Assembly (NCBI RefSeq): GCF_000203815.1
Contig: NW_004457711.1
Location: forward strand, 62,001-126,000
DNA from: Cavenderia fasciculata
Taxonomy: Eukaryota > Evosea > Eumycetozoa > Acytosteliales > Cavenderiaceae
Direction of reading: 5' to 3'
Length of the DNA stretch: 64,000 bases
Below are positions 48,018 to 60,038 of the stretch, piece by piece. The notes below the pieces were generated by a model that worked only from the letters and a program-made list of their open reading frames with translations, was not told the origin of the DNA and did no database searches. Position 1 is the first letter of the stretch. The number at the start of each line of letters is the position of its first letter. A program made the position numbers and the translations under genes.

Positions 48018-49260
48018 ATGGATGAGAGTAAAGTAATTCAGTGTGAAACGCATTAGTATGTTTGATAGTAGTAGAGTGTAGTAATAGTTAGGAGTAGAGA
48101 TATAACAATTAAAAACTCATCAATCACCTTAATCTATCTATATCTATATATATATATCTATCTGTACAGCTTAGATTTGATAGTACCTTCATTAAAATAT
48201 AAACATACTATATGTTATTATCTATGGAGAAAAAATAATGTTGTTCTACAACAACAACCAACAAGATATATCTATTGTTTTCATAGATTGGCTGGAAATG
48301 GAAAAGAGTTTGATTATTTGGCAAGACAATTATTAGAACGAATAAATAATGATGATGATGATGATCAACCTATTGTAGTTGTTTGTGCAGATGTTTGTGG
48401 TCGTGGACAATCACAATACTTGGAAGATCCTCAAGACTATGAATACAAGACTTATATTGCTGATGCAATGGCACTCATCAATCATGTGTCTCCCAATCAA
48501 CCTATCGATCTCATTGGTACATCTATGGGTGGTCTAATTGGTATTAGTTTATTGGTCACTAGTTTTTACAACAAACTAAAACAGGAAACTGCAGACGATC
48601 AACAACAACCAAAAGATCATTTTGTAGTATTAAATAGAAATGATAATATCAATATAAATCAACAACCAACAGCATTACTACCATATATAGAAATTAATAG
48701 ATTAATTTTAAATGATGTTGGAGCATTTGTAACACTGGAATCATTAAGTTCGATAGCCAGTTATGTAGGATGCATGCCAACATTTTCATCAAGACAAGAG
48801 GCAACCCAGTTTTTCCAAAAGGTTTACAATGGATTTGGTAACCTTACAGATGATCAATGGTCTTATTTCGTTGATAGATGTATTATTCCAGAAAATGAGA
48901 ATAAATTAAAGTTCCATTTCGATCCTTCTATTTCAATCAATTTAAAAAAGGTAAAAAGTTTGAAAATAATAATAATAATAATATTTTATAAAATAATAAA
49001 TTAATAATGTATTTTTTTATAATTTATAGGTTGAATCAGATGTAGATATGTGGTCATTTTGGAATAATATTATAGTTAAAAGTACAAAACAAATATTAAT
49101 ATTGAGAGGTAAACTGTCAAAGATATTGACAAATGAAACATTTAATAGAATGGTCAATGGCAACGACAATGTACAAGGAATTGAATTTGAAAATGTTGGA
49201 CATGCTCCATCGCTTTTAGTTGAAGATCAAATACAACCAATCATTAAATTCTTATCCTAG
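48018..49260 (+). CDS. alpha/beta-hydrolase fold protein
   Basis: Proposed exons 48018-48027, 48175-48950 and 49030-49260 give 338 residues. The long open frame has no ATG of its own. A ten-base exon (ATG GAT GAG A) followed by GTAAAG and an acceptor at 48174 restores a start in frame; this first exon is tentative. Alpha/beta-hydrolase features: YIYCFHRLAGNGKEFDYLAR (oxyanion region), CADVCGRGQSQYLEDP, the nucleophile elbow DLIGTSMGGLIGIS with Ser, RLILNDVGAF, and the C-terminal His context FENVGHAPSLLVEDQI. The acid is probably in the strand before it. The sequence recalls the bacterial AB-hydrolase/MhpC type, where GTSMGG is common. Substrate is unknown. Confidence 0.75.
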
Positions 49261-49454
49261 AATGTTTCAACAAACAAACAAACAAATAATTGTATTTTTA
49301 TAATAAAATAAAAAGGAAATTAAAATAATTTTAAAAAAAGAGGAATTAAAAAGTTTGGTCGATCATGACTGTTGCATTTAAAAGCAAATTAATTAATGAA
49401 ACGTTTCATTTGATAAAGTAACATATATACATTTTTATATATATAATTTAAATC

Positions 49455-50163
49455 ATGTCATCAGCGTATAGGAGATTAATGCAAGAATATAAAGGTAATT
49501 AATCTCAAGTGTTATCACTTTACTTGTGATGAATCAATAGTCCTCTCTCTCTCTCTTTGCTCTCACTAACACACAACATTGACTACTATTCATTATCAAT
49601 CAATCATCAATCAATCATTAATCAACAGAGCTAACATTAGATCCACCAGAAGGTATTACAGCGGGTCCAGTAGATGAAGAGAACCTATTTCAATGGGAAG
49701 CTGTTATCATGGGACCAAGTGGAACCGATTATGAAAATGGTCTATTTAGTGCATCACTTACCTTTCCTCAAACATATCCTCTTTCTCCTCCTAAGATGAA
49801 ATTCACTTCTGATATGTTTCATCCTAATGGTATGTAATAGATAGATAGATCAAGATAGATAGAGACTGTCATTCTAATGATTTTAATCAATTTTTTTGAT
49901 TAGTTTATCCAAATGGTGAAGTTTGTATAAGTATACTTCATCCACCTGGAGAAGATCCAAATCATTATGAAACGGTATCAGAGAGATGGTCACCTGTTCA
50001 ATCTGTCGAAAAAATACTTTTATCTGTTGTTTCAATGTTTGCAGAACCAAATGTTGAAAGTCCTGCAAATATTGAAGCTGCAAAGCTTTGGAGAGAAGAT
50101 AGAGAACAATACAAAGACAAAGTGACTAGTATCGTTAAAAAATCATTAGAGCTGGAGGAATAA
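49455..50163 (+). CDS. ube2g2: ubiquitin-conjugating enzyme E2 G2 (UBC7)
   Basis: Three exons (49455-49494, 49629-49829, 49904-50163) encode 166 residues. It reads as UBE2G2: [58 protein letters not shown], then the active site [15 protein letters not shown] with catalytic Cys and the acidic loop typical of the UBC7/G2 class, and [20 protein letters not shown]. This E2 works with gp78/HRD1-type ligases in ER-associated degradation and is recruited by G2BR or CUE factors. Splicing into short exons leaves no long open frame. Every family position expected for activity is present. Confidence 0.96.
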
Positions 50164-50577
50164 TTATATGATTATCCCTTCATCCCATATATCTTGTTAA
50201 ATTATTGCCACCTACCCCCATTTCCTGGATAAAGTTATCAACCCCATATATAACATTGGTAACTACTACTACTACTGCTTATTGTTGACATATCTCTGTA
50301 TTGGACAAATATGTGATTCGTTACTTTTTTTTATCACATTCCATTAGAGCCAACAAGTAAGTATTCAAATTAATTAAAAGAGAAAAGACAATGACTATGG
50401 TAATGAAATTAATTTTATTCTTTTTTTATAGTTAACTAATATATAAATACAATTATTATTTCAAATGTAACAAATAAATGAATGTATCCTCCTCCTCCCC
50501 TCCCCGACCAAATTTGTAATCTGATTAGAATTATTATTATTTGATTATTAGATTATATTGATTTATTTAATTTAGAG
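50164..50577. other. convergent intergenic region UBE2G2 / NUP58
   Basis: About 410 bp of AT-rich 3' flanking DNA with an ACT triplet run (50264-50275) and poly-A signal-like AATAAA runs. No gene is apparent. Confidence 0.45.
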
Positions 50578-52658
50578 TTAATTAATTAAACCTCTGCTTG
50601 CAGCAATTTCTTTTTTAGTTTTCTTTTTAGTGGTTGAACCTGAAGAGGATGAACCTAATCTGGCAGCGTCACTAATTGAAAAGCCATTGGTACTGGCACT
50701 AATGGAACCTCCAAATCCAGACAGCGATGGAGTTTGTGGAGGAAGTGTCATTGATGAACGTAATGATGGTGTTTGTGATCCATACGAAGACAAGCTTCCC
50801 AATGATGATGCAGATCCAAGTGAGCCGGCAGAGCTACCAGCTTGTGATCCTCCAAATAGCGAGCCGGCAGAATTACCAGCTTGCGATCCTCCAAATAGAG
50901 AACCAGTTGTTGGTGCAACTAGAGGTGTAGTCGTGGTTGTAGCTCCAAACAATGGTGCTGAAACAGATCCAGAGTTTAATGAAAAGGGTGAGGTCGTGGT
51001 AGGTGTTGCGTTTTGTGATGTTGCAACGTTGCTTTGTGGTGTTGGATGATTAACAGATGACCCAAAAACAGAGTAATTTGATTTAAAGTTGTATTGAGAT
51101 GCATCTGGAGTATAAATAGATGACGATAATAATTGGTTTTGTTGATTATGATGATGATGATGGTGGTGATGATGATGAACCTTTCTCTTTGGGAATGGAT
51201 TATAATTATCATTGTAATAGGTTCTCTTGAAATTCATATAATCCTTTTTCATCTTTTCTAAATCACTTGATAATTGTTCCAAAATAATGGCTTCATTCTT
51301 TAATGTGTTTTGATTGGTTTGTAAACTTGTTAAAAATGCTAAAACAAAAAGAAAGAGCCTATGATTAGAATCCATCATTCATATTTTGATTATTATGTTT
51401 TCTCTTTTGTTTTGATTTGTTTTGTTTTGTACCTTCTTGTGGATTCAAGTTTGCAATATATTTTCTCGAAGTTGGAGTTAGGGAATGTATAGTTTGATAC
51501 AATCTTTCGATTCGAGTGGTGAAATGATTCACTATTTCCTCCATTTCGAGAGATGGTAGAGATACAGAATAGGGTGATATAAATCCAATCGATAATTGAT
51601 GGTATTGTTCGCTTACCGAATTGATCGGTTTGTAAATCTCGGTATTTAAATTTTCAAATGATTGTATATAATTGTTAAAGTTGTTATTTAAACTATCAAC
51701 TTTCTATAAAATATAAATATGATTATGGATTAGTATTATTTAAATAAATAAAGTAGTTGAATCAATGATACAAACAGATTGAATTTGATTAATTAATGAA
51801 GGTAACTTGTCCAACTTGTCATCATAATCAGAGAATGATTTCATTTTAATATTGTTGTCTACTATCATTTTTCTATATATATATATATATATATAATAGA
51901 ATGCGTATGTTAGTACTATTTCGTTGATTGTTATATATTTAGTTTAGTTGTACATACTGTAATTTTGTACATTCTTGTTTTAAAGCTTGTGATAGTTCTC
52001 CAAACTTTGAATTCTCTGTATATAATGGAGCTGCTGGGACCATTTGTAGTTGTTGTTGTTGTGGTTGTTGTCCATACATCATTGATCCAAACATTCCTCC
52101 TCCCGATGCTGGTGCAACTGATCCAAACATTCCACCTGCTGGTGATGATGTAGCAAATAGACCTCCACTAGTTGATGGAGCTGCTGCACCGAATAAGCCT
52201 CCACCTGTTGATGGTGCTGGTGCACCGAATAAACCTCCACCTGTTGATGGTGCTGTTGAAAATAAACCTCCACTAGCCATACTAGTTGAAGGTGTTGATG
52301 ACAATCCACCAAATAGACCTCCACCCGTTGATGGTGCTGCTGTTGATCCACCAAACAACCCTCCACCTGTTGATGGAGCTGCTGTTGATCCTCCGAACAA
52401 TCCACCACCTGTTGATGGTGCTGCTGATCCACCACCGAACAAACCTCCACCTGTTGATGGTGCTGCCGTTGATCCTCCGAACAACCCTCCACCTGTCGAT
52501 GGAGCTGCTGATCCACCACCGAATAGACCTCCACCTGTTGACGGTGCTGCAGCTCCACCACCGAATAGACCTCCACCTGTTGATGGTGCAGCTGTCGATC
52601 CACCGAATAAACCACCTCCAGATGGTTGATTACCAAACAAACTACTTGAAGCAAGCAT
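50578..52658 (-). CDS. nup58: nucleoporin Nup58/45
   Basis: Four exons (52658-51958, 51872-51776, 51703-51433, 51338-50578) give 609 residues. The first ~210 residues are a tandem GLFG array with the unit STAAPSTGGGLFGG repeated about seven times and variants after it. The central coiled coils (about 235-400) follow Nup58/45: SLPSLEMEEIVNHFTTRIER, then LEKMKKDYMNFKRTYYND, equivalent to LKEQYLGYRKMFLGD in animals. A second FG region (SLFGGSQAGSSAGSLFGG) and a basic end (TTKKKTKKEIAASRG) complete the match. Nup58 forms the Nup62-54-58 central channel complex. A run of ten His lies at the coil end (51143-51176). Splice phases fit at all three introns. Confidence 0.88.
52270..52640. repeat. tandem 39-42-bp coding repeats in NUP58 (GLFG array)
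   Basis: The minus strand encodes repeated GGGLFGG units with alternating STAAPST, GAAAPST and GSAAPST spacers. Neighbouring copies are almost identical in DNA, suggesting recent unequal exchange. Alternate frames give long artefactual open frames. Confidence 0.85.
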
Positions 52659-52890
52659 AATTTACTCTACTCTATTGTTATCTATTGATATCTACCTTAT
52701 TGTTATCTATTTACTTGCTTCCTCCTCCCTCTGAATGGTTTCTCTTTTCTTTGTTTGTTTGTTACTTGAAAGATGAAGAACAAAGTAATTATAATCGACT
52801 AAGATCACGAAAAATGATAACTGTCACCTTTTTTGGCGCATTGTCGAAAATTGTTTGAAAATGCAAGTATTTATTTATTTGTTACCTATT

Positions 52891-54415
52891 TTAATCTTTA
52901 TTTAAAATGAGATCAAGATCTTTAGTTTGAAGTTGTAAGATGATTTCTTCGATTAGATCATTTAATGATTCACCTGCCATGACAGACTCGATGTTGTTGG
53001 TAGAGATATTGACACGATGATCAGTGACACGGTCTTGTGGGAAGTTGTAGGTACGGATCTTTTCGGAACGTGACGCATCTCCAATTTGAGAGGATCGATG
53101 TGACGATCGTTCATTGTGTAGTCGTGAACGTTCAGCTTCATAGAGACGTGCACGAAGGATCTTCATGGCCTTGGCTCTATTCATGAGCTGTGAACGTTCA
53201 TCTTGCATGGCCACTACGGTGCCAGTTGGAAGATGGGTAATACGTACGGCAGAATCTGTAGTATTGACAGATTGACCACCATTACCCGACGACCGATACA
53301 CATCGATACGTAACTCTGAATCACGAATCTTAATATCAACTTCCTTTGGTTCTGGTAGAATGGCGACGGTGACAGTACTAGTATGTACACGACCCATCGT
53401 TTCAGTCTCTGGTATTCTCTGTACACGATGTACACCACTTTCATTTTTCAAGAATCCAAATACACCTCTGCCAGAGATACTTGCACTTGCATCACGACAA
53501 GCTTTGTTACCGACGGCATCGGTCCAACCAATTTCGAGTACTTCAAACTTCCAACCCATCGTTTGAGCGTATCCCTCGTACATACCAAGCATTTCCAATG
53601 CAAATAGTTGTGCCTCAGAACCACCAGTACCAGCACGAATTTCCATGATGGCATTACCTTCGTCATCCTTGTCACTCGGCAATAGACTCATAACCAATGC
53701 TCTTTCACTATCTTTTACCTGTTCCACCATTTCCTTTAAATCTTGATTCATCAACTCTTTTTCTTCCTTGTCTTTTACCTCTGATACCATCTCCTCCAAT
53801 TCTCTCAACTCTTGACATTTCACCAACAATACCTTCCAACTATTAACTTGTTCTCGAAGTTCATCCAATTCTTTTGATACCTTTTTAATCTCTGATTGTG
53901 GTAATGATTGCTAAAACGAACAATAGAATCAAACAAACAAACAAATTAGTCAATTTGACGAAGAATCATTACATATTTGTTTGCATACATACAGATTCTA
54001 TTAAACGTTGTAAACCATCGAATTTAGTTTCATTTGAATATACTTTACTGAGGATATTCTCTGGTAGAGTTGATTTATAATGAAATGAATGTCTGATAAA
54101 CAAATCTTTTAGTTGATCAAATGGCATTTGTTGATTTGCATTACTCATCATCATCATCATTGATTCTGTACAATATTGTCTCTTTTGTTGAAAGTAGTTA
54201 TTATTATTATTATTATTATTATTATTTCTTATATAGTTGTTGTTATTCTTAGTTTCATTGTTGTTATTACAAAACCCAAAACAGAGTTGATCGATTGTTA
54301 TTGGTGTTGTTATTGGTGTTGTTGTTGTTGTTGTTGTTGTTGCTGTTGGTAATAAGAGATATCTCGATACAATTGATCTCGTCGTTGAATTACAACCCCT
54401 TAATAGTGAATTCAT
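52891..54415 (-). CDS. mtrf1: mitochondrial peptide chain release factor 1
   Basis: Two exons (54415-53993, 53910-52891) give 480 residues. The first ~110 residues carry a basic start (MNSLLRGCNSTTRSIVSRYL) then Thr and Asn runs, consistent with an import presequence. The rest is bacterial-type RF1: GTGGSEAQLFALEMLGMYEG, SGVHRVQRIPETE, then the peptidyl-hydrolysis loop SGNGGQSVNTTDSAVRI, with GGQ where mitochondrial and bacterial factors often have GAGGQHVN. The end is RVTDHRVNISTNNIESVM. It terminates mitochondrial translation at UAA/UAG. The start was chosen at MNSLLRG because upstream frame codons are CT-repeat derived. Confidence 0.93.
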
Positions 54416-54484
54416 TCTTTCTCTCTCTCTTTTACATAAATACACAGATATAGTGCAGATGACCAAAATCAATCGGTCGTCTAG

Positions 54485-54613
54485 AATGTTTTTTATTATT
54501 ATTTTTTTTGATTGTATCATCCAGAGGATTGAATATTGTACAATTATTTAATTCATCTGTCCATTGTTTGATACTAATCTCTTTCATTTCTCCATTATCT
54601 GATAGCTCATTGT
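54485..54613 (-). pseudogene. fragment of the carboxylic acid reductase gene 3' end
   Basis: Bases 54522-54613 match 56116-56207 of the reductase's last exon with one difference in 92 bp. Bases 54485-54513 match 55898-55926 at that gene's stop and 3' flank. The roughly 190 bp between these blocks in the parent is missing here. The fragment still translates NELSDNGEMKEISIKQWTDE, but it is not attached to any recognisable gene. This is a recent partial duplication across the EF-hand gene, with an internal deletion. An open frame at 54432-54713 includes it but the other parts are unrelated and probably not coding. Confidence 0.8.
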
Positions 54614-54802
54614 TCGATATGGCGAGACTGAGCATCCATTTTGCCGTGTTAGCCATCTTTGTCAACACAAATACTATCAACGACTTTTTATTAAAGAATT
54701 GAATTGGTGACATAATTATGTCTGGATAAACAGTAATTTTAAAACTATTGTAATTTAAAAGGATCTGACAGTCTCAAGTGTTCCACACACGGGGTAATTG
54801 TC

Positions 54803-54901
54803 TGAGCCAGCCATCACATACAAAAAAAAACCGGTCTCATATTAAAAAAATATAGTACTCCGGTTATTTTCAAAAGGAGTGTAAGAGAGTTGGCTGGCTC
54901 A
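54803..54901. mobile_element. 99-bp non-autonomous inverted-repeat element (MITE)
   Basis: The ends are perfect 11-bp terminal inverted repeats, TGAGCCAGCCA and TGGCTGGCTCA. They are flanked by a perfect 10-bp direct duplication GGTAATTGTC at 54793-54802 and 54902-54911. An internal AACCGG/CCGGTT pair suggests a folded structure. No coding capacity. A 9-11-bp target duplication is typical of Mutator-like (MULE) elements; hAT would give 8. Identity of both duplicates implies a young insertion. Confidence 0.85.
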
Positions 54902-55053
54902 GGTAATTGTCACTTTGAAGACATTGGACATATTACAAATTTAACCGCGGTTTTTGGTGTAGTATAATTTAATTTTCATTTCTCCTCTGAATTGAATTGA
55001 ATATAAAAGTAAGGTTGTATAACCTCTGTATTCATTTTCATTATAAAACAAAA

Positions 55054-55791
55054 ATGTCACAATCAAAAGATATCCAGGTAACATGCATTAAAAATGTTTG
55101 CAAAAGAATTCAAGTTTGAACATTTTCTTATTTTCTTTCAATCTTTATTTAGTTTTTATTAGATAGATACGATCAAAACAAAGATGGTAAGATTACCTAT
55201 GCCGAAGTATTTAATTGCTTAAAGGAAGGTGGATCCGATAAGCCGTTCATGGCTGCTAACCAAATTTTTTTTGAACTTGACAAGAATCATAATGGAACGG
55301 TTGACATTAAAGAGCTTTCAAGTATGTTTTTTATGTATTTTCAATCAATGGTTCAACCCCATTTTAAACAAATTCTTTCTTTTCTTCTTTTACATTCTTA
55401 GAGCACACCAACTATGGAAACACTCAATACCTTGATCAAACTCAAAAGGAGATTGATGAATTTTTGTCAAAGTATGACAAAGATGGTGACCAGATGATAT
55501 CTTACCAAGAAGTCCTTGAACATTTCCAAAGAGAAAAAGTTAAAAATCCAAGTATGTAATTGTATTTCAATAAATAACACCCATCAAACCAATCTAACAC
55601 CATTTCCTCCTAAAGGTTATTTAACTGAGAAACTTTTCTTTGCAGTAGATAAAAATAAAAGGTAAATATTAAAGAAAAACTCTGACCAAAACAATTCTAA
55701 CCTACACCCATTTCTCCAATACAGTGGTGTTATTAATCTCAAAGAGCTAAGACAATTTAAAGCCAAATCCATGGGACTTGGAAATAAATAA
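55054..55791 (+). CDS. four-EF-hand calcium-binding protein (CBP family)
   Basis: Five short exons (55054-55077, 55153-55321, 55402-55551, 55616-55661, 55725-55791) give 151 residues; phases agree at all four introns. Four EF loops can be read: DQNKDGKITYAE, DKNHNGTVDIKE, DKDGDQMISYQE and, restored by the last splice, DKNKSGVINLKE. All have acidic ligands at positions 1, 3 or 5 and Glu at 12. Size and layout match the small dictyostelid CBP family (cbpA-like), often regulated in development, rather than calmodulin, which has longer conserved blocks. Which member it is cannot be told. A MITE inserted about 140 bp upstream of the ATG and could influence expression. Confidence 0.9.
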
Positions 55792-55911
55792 ACTCTGGGA
55801 TACTCTATCTTTACGTGGCAACAAAAAAGATTAAATAAATGCTCTAGTGATATTTAATATTTTTCCTATTTTCCTATCAATCGTCTCGACCCAGTAAAAT
55901 GTTTTTTATTA

Positions 55912-56281
55912 TTATTTTTTTTGATTATTAATTAAATAATTAATATTTTTAATGATCAATGAATTTGAAATTGGTTGACATGGATCAAGACCAAGTTGTT
56001 GTAATGATAGTGTCGTAAATGGTGTTTTAAATTGTAGGTTGTTTGTGTATCCTTCTCCACTACCGTTGTTGTTGCTGTCATTACTGTTGCTATGGATAAC
56101 TGATTTCATTGGATACAGAGGATTGGATATTGTACAATTATTTAATTCATCTGTCCATTGTTTGATACTAATCTCTTTCATTTCTCCATTATCTGATAGC
56201 TCATTGTCTCTTATAATTGATCCAATAGTTCCAATTGATACATTGGTTTCATTAATCATATGATAGATTGATAAATTATTA

Positions 56282-56312
<31 letters not shown>

Positions 56313-59300
56313 GATTTAATGATAATTGAATGATTGATTTTGATACCCAATCAACTGGAACTAAATTATATGAATTTAAATTTGAATCTTTTTCCATTTG
56401 ATTGTCATCTGTTGTTGATGGATAAGATTTCATATATAATAATCCTTTAATTACCATTCTAACTAGATCATGTTCATTGTCTACACCAGTTCTAGAGTCT
56501 GCATAGATGGTAGCTGGACGATGCATTATGATAGGGAAACCACGACAATAAGCCTCTTTGATGAGTTGTTCTGCAACTAGTTTAGATTGACGGTATCCAT
56601 TTAATTTTGAAAGGTTGTCAAGTGATGGTATAGATTGTTCAGTGATGATACCATTGTACAATTCATCTTCGACGTGGAATACTCCAACTGAAGACACGTG
56701 AGACAGTGGTATGAGATAATCACCAATACTAGCAAGTTTAAGCATTTCTCTTGTAGAGTTGACATTGGCTGCTTTAGTGTTGTTGTAAGGGATGGCCATA
56801 TTAACAAGTGCACCATTGTGAATGAGTAGATCAACATTATTGGCCAACTCTAAAAATGATTCATCTGAAAGACCAAATTGATCCAATGATAAATCACCTG
56901 AAACAATCACAATTCTTGAAATGTTGTTATCGTTTAATGGAACATCCAAAAGATACTTGTTATTTAATTGTTTGATCATATCTACAGATGTCTTTTCACC
57001 ACTATTTCTAATTAGACAATAGATAGTGTCTACTCTATCATCAATCAACAATTGATAGAGTAGGAATGATCCAAGATATCCTGTTGATCCTGTTAAAAAT
57101 ACATTAAACTTGTCAACCAAATTTGGTTTTCTGACAGATTTGTTGCCAATTTGAATTGAATCATCAAGTTGGATTTCTTTTTCCCAATCAATATCTTGAT
57201 TCTTAATCTCTTGATTATTATTCATATGTTGTTGTAGTAAATCTGTCAACTTTGATAGATTATTATCTACATTTAAAATAATTGATGTTGGTATTTCAAT
57301 ATTTATTTTTCTAAATAAAAAAGTAAATAACAAAGTTTTATTAATTATCTTTTTTTTTTTGATAATTTACATACCTTTAATCATATGACAAAGTTTAATA
57401 GCAGTTAAAGAATCACCACCTAGTTGAGTAAATGAAAGTGAATCAATTTGATCACCATTATCAATATTTAGAATAGATTTGATGATTGATACAACATTAT
57501 TGTCTTGTTGAGATTGGTACATTGATTGAAAGGTTGATTGATAGAAATGGTAGAGGGCAGGTCTACACACTTTACTAGTTTGAGTCAATAATCCATTTGA
57601 TTCACTCCAAATGGTATGGTAATCAAGTTCTACTAATCTTGGCATTTCATAATGTTGCATATTTGTTTCTTTTGCAATCTCAAGTAAATCATTGTAAATC
57701 AATGCTTGTAATTCTGATTTTCTTTCGATCGGGTAAATATCAATCATTTCTTTGGTTGGTATGACAATTGAAACTAAAAATGATTGTTTTAAATCTCCAT
57801 AAATTAAAATTGATTCAATCATTTTAGAATTTCTAAAAAATGATTCTATTACTTCTGGACTAAATATAAATAGTATAAATAAATATAAATATTAAATTAT
57901 TATTATTATTATTATTATTTATATTATTTTTACATACGCAACAAATTCACCATTTAATAATTTAAAAACATTTTTCTTTCTATCAATGATTTTAAAATGT
58001 CTTTCACCCAATTGTTCTACTATATCTCCGGTATAGTACCAACCATCAATAAATACGGTAGAGGTGAGTTCAGGTTTTCTATAATACCCAGGAGAAATGG
58101 TTTTCTTTTGATAGACAAGTTCACCTCTTGGATAAGGTTTGTCTTGTAATGTGTAACCCAATTCTGGAACTGGGTCAACACGAGTAATGACAGTATGATC
58201 TTGAATCATACCATTCATCATGAAACCAAATCCTATATCCTCACTCATCCCGTAAATATCAATAATCATAGCCTCTGGCCAATTCTCTACTAAAAAATCT
58301 TTAATTGATTGTCCAGTCAATGATCCAAATGTTATTAAAATCTTTACTCTATTTCCTAAAATATTTTTAATTTTGTCTTGTTGATTCTAGAATATAAGAT
58401 ATAGAAATAAATAAAAAATGTTAGAAAGAAAGAAATATAGATGACTTGTTTATATATATATATATATTTATATATGTTTCTGTTTCACATACCAATTGTT
58501 TTAAAATACTACATTGTTCATAGATAACATTATAAAATCTACTGATAGCTGAAAACATTGTTGGATTTAATGTTTGAATGTCATCAAAAATAGTTTCCAT
58601 TGAACCAGAGTACATCCCAATTTGACCACCTTCAAATATACTGGAAAGATCTATCTTTCTTTGTAAATGTGACATGGTAAGAAAACTAAGGTGAACCGAT
58701 GGATTTGGTTTGGGTGCAACGGTAAGACTGTTGTGGTAGAGATCCTCTGGCATCATCACTCCTTTAGGTGTACCAGTACTACCCGATGTGTAAAGTAGAC
58801 CAAACAACTCATCACTTTCAAATGGATGGTGAGGTACTGGTTCCATAGATTGACCATTTTCAACCATCTCATCAAAATAGACAATTCGAACTTTAGTCGA
58901 GATGGAATCGATCAATTGTTGTTCATCGGTTGTTGGTTTGTGATACTCTGTGAGAATAATTATAGTCTCGAGTGTAGGTAATTTGTTTTGGTGAATCAAC
59001 TCTGACAATACACCTGCATTGTCAGGTGTCATCAAGAGACAGTTGGACTGACAGTTGTTGACAATCTCTTCAATGGTCGCTGTTGAAGCTTGGTGATGAA
59101 TTGGTACTGCTCTGATTCCATGCCAAATACATGCCAAGTCAGTCATGGTCCATTCAACACAATTGTTGGCACAGATGGTTAGGAATGATCTTGGATCGAT
59201 TAATTGACGCAATCCATTACCAATGGCAATCGAGTAATCATAGACTTGTTGATAAGTCATCCATTTGAATTCACCCAATACAACCTTTTCTCCAACAAGA

Positions 59301-59446
59301 TATTGTTGTTGTACGATTGTTCTCTCTCTCTTTCCCAAACAATCCTTTTCACTATGACATTTGAATGCATTTTGGAATGATTCATAGATTGTTTTACCTT
59401 TTAGGAGAGATGGTGATGGAGATGGTTCTTGATTTGGTTCAATCAT
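55912..59446 (-). CDS. carboxylic acid reductase-like A-T-R enzyme
   Basis: Four exons (59446-58493, 58386-57938, 57859-57371, 57310-55912) give 1096 residues. Adenylation domain (1-600): LLYTSGSTGTPKGVMMPED (AMP loop), YTGDIVEQLGERHFKIIDR and KNVFKLLNGEFVAPEVIES (hinge and C-lobe Lys region). Carrier domain: LGGDSLTAIKLCHMIKGIKI, with the phosphopantetheine Ser. Reductase domain: FNVFLTGSTGYLGSFLLYQL (NADPH Rossmann) and NGYRQSKLVAEQLIKEA (YxxxK). Such enzymes activate an acid with ATP, tether it, and release an aldehyde with NADPH. The substrate cannot be read from sequence. The last intron uses GTAAAT at 57370, because the nearer GTATGT breaks frame. Part of the 3' end is duplicated at 54485-54613. 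Confidence 0.9.
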
Positions 59447-60038
59447 CTTTTAAAACAACAAATTTTTATTAGTAGGTTGGTTTGATCAAAGTATCTAATA
59501 CTTATGTGATCACATATAAACATACCTTTATTTTCTGAGAAGAGTTCTACAATATTGTTTTAAAAAGTTTGTTGTTATTGATGTTGTTGTTTGTTGTTTA
59601 AAGTAAATTATCTTCTTCTTTCTCTTTCTCTCTCTTTTAAAGAGAAAGAGACAAAGGTGGATACATGTTCAAAATCATCTCTCTCCAATCCAAATGCAAA
59701 CAATAATAATACACCACCATCTATGTGTAGAGAATAGATTTCAAAATAAAGAATTGAGACCCCCACTATTCATATCTGTTATATATATGTATATAACCAT
59801 TGACTTTTATAGTGCACTATCGACTGATAATTAGAGAGAGAGAGAGAGGTTATTATACATATAAACCACACATCTCTCCCCTTTGCTACTTAGTAGTTGT
59901 AGCAGATTATTTTTCCACTTTAATTATTAATTTTAATAATAATTTTTGCAAAGCACGACAATCGGCTAGAAAAACGAACGAACCATGCTTCAAATATAAC
60001 AATTCGGTAGATTGATAGATAGATACTAACTAATAATA
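59447..60038. promoter_or_regulatory. divergent region reductase / C8orf33-like gene
   Basis: About 590 bp, mainly AT-rich with a CT tract then AGAGAAAGAG purine run (59609-59653), TATA-like runs (59778-59794) and a GA tract. No gene is apparent; an open frame at 59800-60015 lacks coding character. Confidence 0.45.

Larger units (their letters stand above)
54416..55053. other. intergenic region with gene fragment and MITE, upstream of EF-hand gene
   Basis: Between mtRF1 and the EF-hand gene. It holds a truncated copy of the carboxylic acid reductase 3' end (54485-54613), an unrelated 180-bp stretch, a 99-bp inverted-repeat element (54803-54901) with target-site duplication, and the palindrome AACCGCGGTT (54943-54952) about 100 bp upstream of the EF-hand ATG. 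Confidence 0.6.

Noticed and set aside
52079-52660. Long alternate-frame open frames and a CRISPR-like spacing over the Nup58 array
   Set aside because: The repeats are contiguous, with no unique spacers, and are explained by the GLFG protein repeat.
54432-54713. 93-residue minus-strand open frame
   Set aside because: Only its middle matches the reductase; the rest is unrelated, so it is a fragment within chance open sequence.
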